Source: Bacteroidetes bacterium CG12_big_fil_rev_8_21_14_0_65_60_17 (lineage in GTDB: Bacteria > Bacteroidota > Rhodothermia > Rhodothermales > UBA10348). Taken from it: 46,986 bases of DNA. Positions 42,733 to 46,986 of the stretch are shown piece after piece. The stretch spans positions 1 through 46,986 of the forward strand of contig PCUY01000043.1 of NCBI GenBank assembly GCA_002787815.1, written 5' to 3'. The translations under genes and the position numbers were made by a program. The notes under the pieces were generated by a model, which made no database searches, had not been told where the DNA came from, and worked only from the letters and a program-made list of their open reading frames with translations. Position 1 is the first letter of the stretch. Every line of letters begins with the position of its first letter.

Positions 42733-44574
42733 ATGTTCCAACATTTTTCGTCCCCGGCCCTGCGCTTTCTGACGGCCACGATGGTGGTCATGGTGCTGAC
42801 TGCCACCGCGGCGGCAACCACCGCCAGCGCCCAGGCAGGCAGCCCCTGGCTGACCGACCGCTCGCTACTCAATACCTACGTTCGTACGACGGCCGATTTC
42901 TGGCTGATAGAGGCATACGATGCCGTCCGGGGTGGCTTCTTCACCAACGTCGGGCGGGACGGCTCCATTCTGACCCAACGTGGACTGAACAAGGATGTCC
43001 TGACGCAGTCACGCAATGCCTATGCCATGGTCCGCGCCTTCCAGATGACGGGAAACGAAACCTATCTGGACGTCGCCCGCCGCACACTCGATTTCATGTA
43101 TGAGCACGGGTGGGATGACACGTTCGGGGGCTGGCATACGAGCCTGAGCGCGCTCGGCATACCTGTCAGTCCGCAGGCCAACAAAACCGCCTTCCTGCAC
43201 CACTACGCCCTCCTCGGGCCGCTCGCCATGTGGGAAGCCACAGCGAGCGTTGTCGATTCCACGTGGTTTGCACGTGGGCTGGCCTACAATGACAGCATCA
43301 TGTGGGATGACCGCCCCGGCCTTGAAGGCTATTTTGACCACGTGGACTGGCGCAGCGAAAATCCGGCCGGAAAAGGGTTCAACGCAACCGTCGATGCCCT
43401 GACAACGCACGCACTCCAGCAACACGTACTCTTTGCAGGCACCGATCTGGACAACACCGAACGGCTGCATGTCCTCTCGGGCAACATCCAGGATCGGCTG
43501 ATCGCCACCATGCCCGACCAGACCATCGGGTTCGCAGAGAAATACGATGCCGAATGGAACGTGCTCCCCAGCGAACGACTGACCATCATGGGGCATGTCC
43601 TGAAAACTGCCTGGGTGCTCTCGCGGCTCGAGGCACTCCGCCCGCCCGGCGATCCGCTCGGCGCCAACATGGCTGCCGATGCCTCCATGCTCACACGGCA
43701 CGTCCTCCAGCGTGGATATGACCACGAGTTCGGGGGGCCGTACAAGGACTATGACCGCACAACCGGCGTCATGCAGCTCTACGGGCTGCCGGACAGCACG
43801 AAGGCCTGGTGGCAAATGCAACAGGCCGTCATGGCGGGACTTCACCTGGCCGCTGAGCCGGGATTCCGCGACATGGCTTCAGCCACGCTGGACTTCTTCA
43901 TGGCGCATTTCCAGGACCCCGCGCATGGCGAAGTCTTTGCCGACCGAACGCGGCGCGGCGACGGCATTCCGCAGTGGGGCGACCACAAGGGCGATGCTTT
44001 CAAGGCGGGTTACCACAGCATGGAACTGGCCTGGTACACGCTGCTCTACCAGTTTCTCCGGGTGGATGCGTCGCCCACCATCGTATTCTACCGGCTGCAA
44101 CCTTCGGACCGGGAGCGGTCATTCCTCTTTCTTCCCCTCGAGGATGCGGCGCGCACCATGGATATCGAACGCATCCTGCTCGATGGCGTACCGTTTCTCG
44201 AGGGTCCGGTCTCTGCACATGTGCCGGTAACGGTACCAGCAGGCACGGGTGGTGTGTTTTCCGTAACATTCGGAAAGGGAATGGTCAATACGGCCGTCGA
44301 CGGGGATGAAACGCCTGCCCGCAGCACGTTGTCCGCCTGGCCCAACCCGTTCCGGTCGCGACTACAGGTCACGCTCGGTGACGCCATGGGACCTGTCCGC
44401 GTGTCGCTTCACGACGCACTCGGTCGACAGGTGTTTTTCCGGACCATTCAGAACAGTGCCGTGCCAGAAGCCCACATTACCCTTGAGACCTCACATCTGG
44501 CCAGTGGAATGTATCTGCTGGTCGTGACGTCAAACAGCGGGTCTGTATCCCGTCCCGTAATGCATATTGAATAA
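42733..44574 (+). CDS. Secreted AGE-family (N-acylglucosamine 2-epimerase-like) enzyme with T9SS tail
   Basis: 613 residues. Signal peptide about 1-34 (TTASAQAG). Residues 40-475 form the (alpha/alpha)6 barrel of the AGE/cellobiose 2-epimerase superfamily: DAVRGGFFTNVGRDG, KDVLTQSRNAYAM, EHGWDDTFGGWHT, the GHxxxxAW motif GHVLKTAWVLSRLEAL and KAGYHSMELAW. The last two retain the catalytic His pair of the family, although the usual acidic residue of GH-x-I-E reads Leu. Characterised members interconvert mannose/glucose-type sugars in the cytoplasm. Here the enzyme is exported. The C-terminal 82 residues (WPNPFRSRLQV, LHDALGRQVF, LASGMYLLVV) are a T9SS sorting tail. It is tightly coupled to the upstream symporter. 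Confidence 0.85.
   Translation: MFQHFSSPALRFLTATMVVMVLTATAAATTASAQAGSPWLTDRSLLNTYVRTTADFWLIEAYDAVRGGFFTNVGRDGSILTQRGLNKDVLTQSRNAYAMVRAFQMTGNETYLDVARRTLDFMYEHGWDDTFGGWHTSLSALGIPVSPQANKTAFLHHYALLGPLAMWEATASVVDSTWFARGLAYNDSIMWDDRPGLEGYFDHVDWRSENPAGKGFNATVDALTTHALQQHVLFAGTDLDNTERLHVLSGNIQDRLIATMPDQTIGFAEKYDAEWNVLPSERLTIMGHVLKTAWVLSRLEALRPPGDPLGANMAADASMLTRHVLQRGYDHEFGGPYKDYDRTTGVMQLYGLPDSTKAWWQMQQAVMAGLHLAAEPGFRDMASATLDFFMAHFQDPAHGEVFADRTRRGDGIPQWGDHKGDAFKAGYHSMELAWYTLLYQFLRVDASPTIVFYRLQPSDRERSFLFLPLEDAARTMDIERILLDGVPFLEGPVSAHVPVTVPAGTGGVFSVTFGKGMVNTAVDGDETPARSTLSAWPNPFRSRLQVTLGDAMGPVRVSLHDALGRQVFFRTIQNSAVPEAHITLETSHLASGMYLLVVTSNSGSVSRPVMHIE
44326..44571 (+). other. T9SS C-terminal sorting domain of AGE-family enzyme
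   Basis: STLSAWPNPFRSRLQVTLG opens the tail. It continues VRVSLHDALGRQVFFRTIQN and closes SHLASGMYLLVV plus SRPVMHIE. It is the same domain type as in the giant protein, but more compact and lacking the PNYPNPF doublet. Confidence 0.85.
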
Positions 44575-44601
44575 TTCCACCAACAACCAATCCAATCCGA
44601 C

Positions 44602-46926
44602 ATGAGATACCTATTCACTGTTCTTGCAGGCCTTATGCTGCTTGCCCTGCCGGCATCGGCCCAGTTTGGCGGGTCCATGGTCGTTTCCGGGGACCAGATC
44701 CTGGCTGGCGTAGCCGGTGGTCCCGTATCGTCCGGCGCCGTGCACGTGTACACGCACAGCGGCTCGGGCATATGGACGGAAGTATCGGCCGTTCGTCCCT
44801 CCTCTTCGTCCGAACTCAACGATGGCTTCGGACGGGCGCTGTCAATCGACGGCAACCGCCTGGCCGTCGGGGCGCCAGGTACGAAAAGCGTCTATCTTTT
44901 TGAGAAGGGAGCCAATGGTTCCTGGACACAGACCAATCGCATCCAGGGAGATGTGGACGGGTTCGGAGGGGCTGTGGCGCTCGACGGCGACCACCTCCTG
45001 GTCGCCGTTCCCGGTGGTTTCCGGAATTCGGGCTCGGTCTACGCCTACCATACCATGGGCGGCGAGTGGATGGCCACCGGTATGCTTGAGGTAGACAGCG
45101 AGGAGCCTATTCCGTCGTATGCCGCCAGCATGACGCTCAAGGACGGACATGCTGTTGTCGGTGCCCCGTTTGCCAATCAGCGTGCCGGGGCGGCCTATGC
45201 CTTCCGTTTCGACATGTCCTCACACGGATGGACACCGAATGGCTCCCCCGCGGTTTCCTTCGTGGGTGGCGGCTCTTCATTCGGCGGCTCGTTGCTGCTC
45301 GTTGACAACGAGACGCTCCTTGTGGGCATGGCAGGTCATGATGGGCGCATGGGCGCCGTCACCGTCTTTTCTTCCGATCCTGAAACGGGAGAATGGGGCC
45401 TTGAGGGTCGCATCTCCCCAGCCAATGCCGCTCCTGGCGACGGCTTTGGATCGGTGCTTGCCGTACATGATGGAATGCTGTACGTGGGCGCTACAGGTGC
45501 CGGCGAGAGCGGTGCCATATTCAGCATGGCGCTTTCCGATCTGGGATCGACGGGCGCCGGGATGATGACGCTCACGCCCGCAGACGTTCCGGAGGGTGCC
45601 GGTTTTGGCGGTAATCTGGCCGTCAGCGACCAGGTACTGGCCGTAGCTGCTTCCGGCATGGACAACCGCTCGGGCCGTGTAATTCCGTTCGTTCGGAGTG
45701 GGAACGACTGGAGCCAGGGCCAGAGCTTCTTCCGCGATCCCGACGGGTATGCCTCCGTCACCGGCGGGACGGTGGAATGCACTGACGGCGAAGCGGGTGC
45801 ATTCCCCTGCAAGGATGTCAATATGCTCTCGTTCATGAATATGGAAGATTTGGGCGCAGACCGTGGTATCCGGACCAACGACATCTGGGGCTGGGAAGAC
45901 CCGGAAACAGGTCGTGAGTACGCCATCGTGGGTCTCTCGAACCAGACCTCGTTCGTGGATGTGACGAACCCGGAAAATCCGATTCTTGTCGGCGAACTCG
46001 ACAAGACGGAAACGGCCCGCACCAGCGTATGGCGCGACATGAAGGTCTACAAGGACCATGCGTTCATTGTGGCCGACGGTGCCGGGCAGCATGGCATGCA
46101 GATTTTTGATCTGCGCCAGCTTCGTAGTTATGACGGCGATCCTATCCAGTTCGAGATGACGGCCTATTACGATCAGATTGCAAGCGCCCATAACATCGTG
46201 ATCAACGAGGAGACGGGCTATGCCTACTCCGTGGGCAGCAGCTCGGGCGGCACAACGTGCGGCGGTGGTCTGCATATGATCAATATCCAGGACCCGGTCA
46301 ATCCTGTCTTTGCGGGATGTTTCCAGGACAACAACACGGGGCGTCGTGGCACCGGATATTCGCACGATGCGCAGTGTGTCATGTATCGTGGCCCGGACAG
46401 CGACTACGCTGGACGAGAAATCTGCCTTGGATCGAACGAAACGGCACTTTCAATTGCCGACGTGACCGACAAGAAGAACCCGGTTGCCATCGCCTACGCG
46501 ACCTATCCGAATGTAGCCTACGCCCATCAGGGATGGCTGACCGAGGATCACCGCTATTTCTACATGAACGATGAGGGTGATGAACCCCAGGGACTTGTGG
46601 AAGGAACGCGTACTCTGATCTGGGATCTGGCCGATCTCGACGAGCCGCAGCTGGTGGGCGAATACATTGCCACTACGACGGAAACAGACCACAACCTGTA
46701 CGTGCGTGACAATATCATGTACCAGTCGAACTATGGTGCCGGATTCCGCGTGCTTGATGTGTCCAACCCCGAGACGCCGGTCGAAATCGGCTACTTTGAC
46801 ACGTCGCCTGTTGGTGGCGGTGGTGGATCCTGGAGCAACTACCCCTACTTCCGCAGTGGCACGATTGTCGTAACGGGTGGATCGAGCGGCCTCTTCATTG
46901 TCAAGAAGAAGGAAATAGACACCTGA
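44602..46926 (+). CDS. Choice-of-anchor B-like protein with FG-GAP and LVIVD repeats
   Basis: 774 residues. Signal peptide 1-20 (LALPASAQ). Residues 25-370 form an integrin-like FG-GAP propeller (DGFGRALSIDGNRLAVGAPG, GFGGAVALDGDHLLVAVPG, DGFGSVLAVHDGMLYVGATG). Residues 410-765 match the choice-of-anchor-B/LVIVD type: SDIWGW-like RTNDIWGWEDPETGREYAIV, TSFVDVTNPENPILVGEL, AHNIVINEETGYAYSVGSS and CFQDNNTGRRGTGYSHDAQC. Further on are GRICLG-like GREICLGSNETALSIADV and DHNLYVRDNIMYQSNYGAGF. These proteins normally end in a sorting tail, but here the protein stops at GGSSGLFIVKKKEID with no T9SS domain. It is likely secreted or periplasmic; the role is unknown. Its start is 27 nt after the AGE gene. 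Confidence 0.83.
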   Translation: MRYLFTVLAGLMLLALPASAQFGGSMVVSGDQILAGVAGGPVSSGAVHVYTHSGSGIWTEVSAVRPSSSSELNDGFGRALSIDGNRLAVGAPGTKSVYLFEKGANGSWTQTNRIQGDVDGFGGAVALDGDHLLVAVPGGFRNSGSVYAYHTMGGEWMATGMLEVDSEEPIPSYAASMTLKDGHAVVGAPFANQRAGAAYAFRFDMSSHGWTPNGSPAVSFVGGGSSFGGSLLLVDNETLLVGMAGHDGRMGAVTVFSSDPETGEWGLEGRISPANAAPGDGFGSVLAVHDGMLYVGATGAGESGAIFSMALSDLGSTGAGMMTLTPADVPEGAGFGGNLAVSDQVLAVAASGMDNRSGRVIPFVRSGNDWSQGQSFFRDPDGYASVTGGTVECTDGEAGAFPCKDVNMLSFMNMEDLGADRGIRTNDIWGWEDPETGREYAIVGLSNQTSFVDVTNPENPILVGELDKTETARTSVWRDMKVYKDHAFIVADGAGQHGMQIFDLRQLRSYDGDPIQFEMTAYYDQIASAHNIVINEETGYAYSVGSSSGGTTCGGGLHMINIQDPVNPVFAGCFQDNNTGRRGTGYSHDAQCVMYRGPDSDYAGREICLGSNETALSIADVTDKKNPVAIAYATYPNVAYAHQGWLTEDHRYFYMNDEGDEPQGLVEGTRTLIWDLADLDEPQLVGEYIATTTETDHNLYVRDNIMYQSNYGAGFRVLDVSNPETPVEIGYFDTSPVGGGGGSWSNYPYFRSGTIVVTGGSSGLFIVKKKEIDT

Positions 46927-46986
46927 CATGATGCCGTAGCCCTTCGGCAGGAGGGTGTTCCGGATCGTACATTGGGGCGGGCCGCG

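Overview
The window looks like a chromosomal segment from a GC-rich (estimated by eye at about 60%), Gram-negative member of the Bacteroidota/Rhodothermota/Balneolota side of the tree. The evidence is indirect. Two secreted proteins end in a type IX secretion (T9SS) sorting domain of the PNYPNPF...GxxVxxL...SGMYLL type. Shine-Dalgarno sequences are weak or absent. There are many lipoproteins and signal-peptide proteins, and the SUF cluster runs sufBCDSE-sufT. I saw no phage, IS element, CRISPR array, plasmid or rRNA signature. No gap without a gene exceeds about 160 bases. Species-level assignment is not possible from the sequence alone.

Layout. 1-388 (minus): the N-terminus of a penicillin-acylase-family lipoprotein running off the left edge, then a tRNA-Leu(UAA). 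444-8116 (plus): a two-domain cytidine deaminase abutting a CaCA cation antiporter; a membrane-anchored VWA protein with an M20D amidohydrolase; and a large exported lamin-tail-domain protein. 8179-11211: an A-type Fe-S carrier followed by ClpC. 11254-14618 (minus): a complete four-gene etfB-etfA-fixC-fixX set encoding a Fix/EtfABCX-type flavoprotein complex. 14719-17381: a small outer-membrane protein, HemW, and two tandem DUF192 lipoproteins. 17396-23609: a second A-type carrier, divergent from the sufBCDSET operon, with a perfect 7-bp-arm palindrome between them.

23737-38678 is the most unusual part. An exported FecR-TPR protein, an exported TPR-CHAT cysteine-protease-like protein with an intact His/Cys pair, a small secreted protein of unknown function and a 3,326-residue T9SS cargo lie in one orientation with short gaps. 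The giant protein combines FG-GAP repeats, three tandem CSLREA/beta-helix modules, a matrixin-type zinc protease motif, Ig/TIG domains, a divergent YVTN propeller and thrombospondin type-3 repeats. This may be a co-exported surface system with two candidate proteases.

38694-41122 (minus) holds a TPM-domain membrane protein and a Ser/Thr kinase with a TPR sensor-like domain. 41197-46926 (plus) holds a sodium:solute symporter whose stop lies 3 nt before a secreted, T9SS-tagged AGE-family (sugar 2-epimerase-like) enzyme, then a choice-of-anchor-B-like surface protein. Together these suggest outside-the-membrane sugar conversion feeding uptake. Fe-S metabolism is a second theme: two A-type carriers, SUF, HemW and FixX all lie within about 15 kb.
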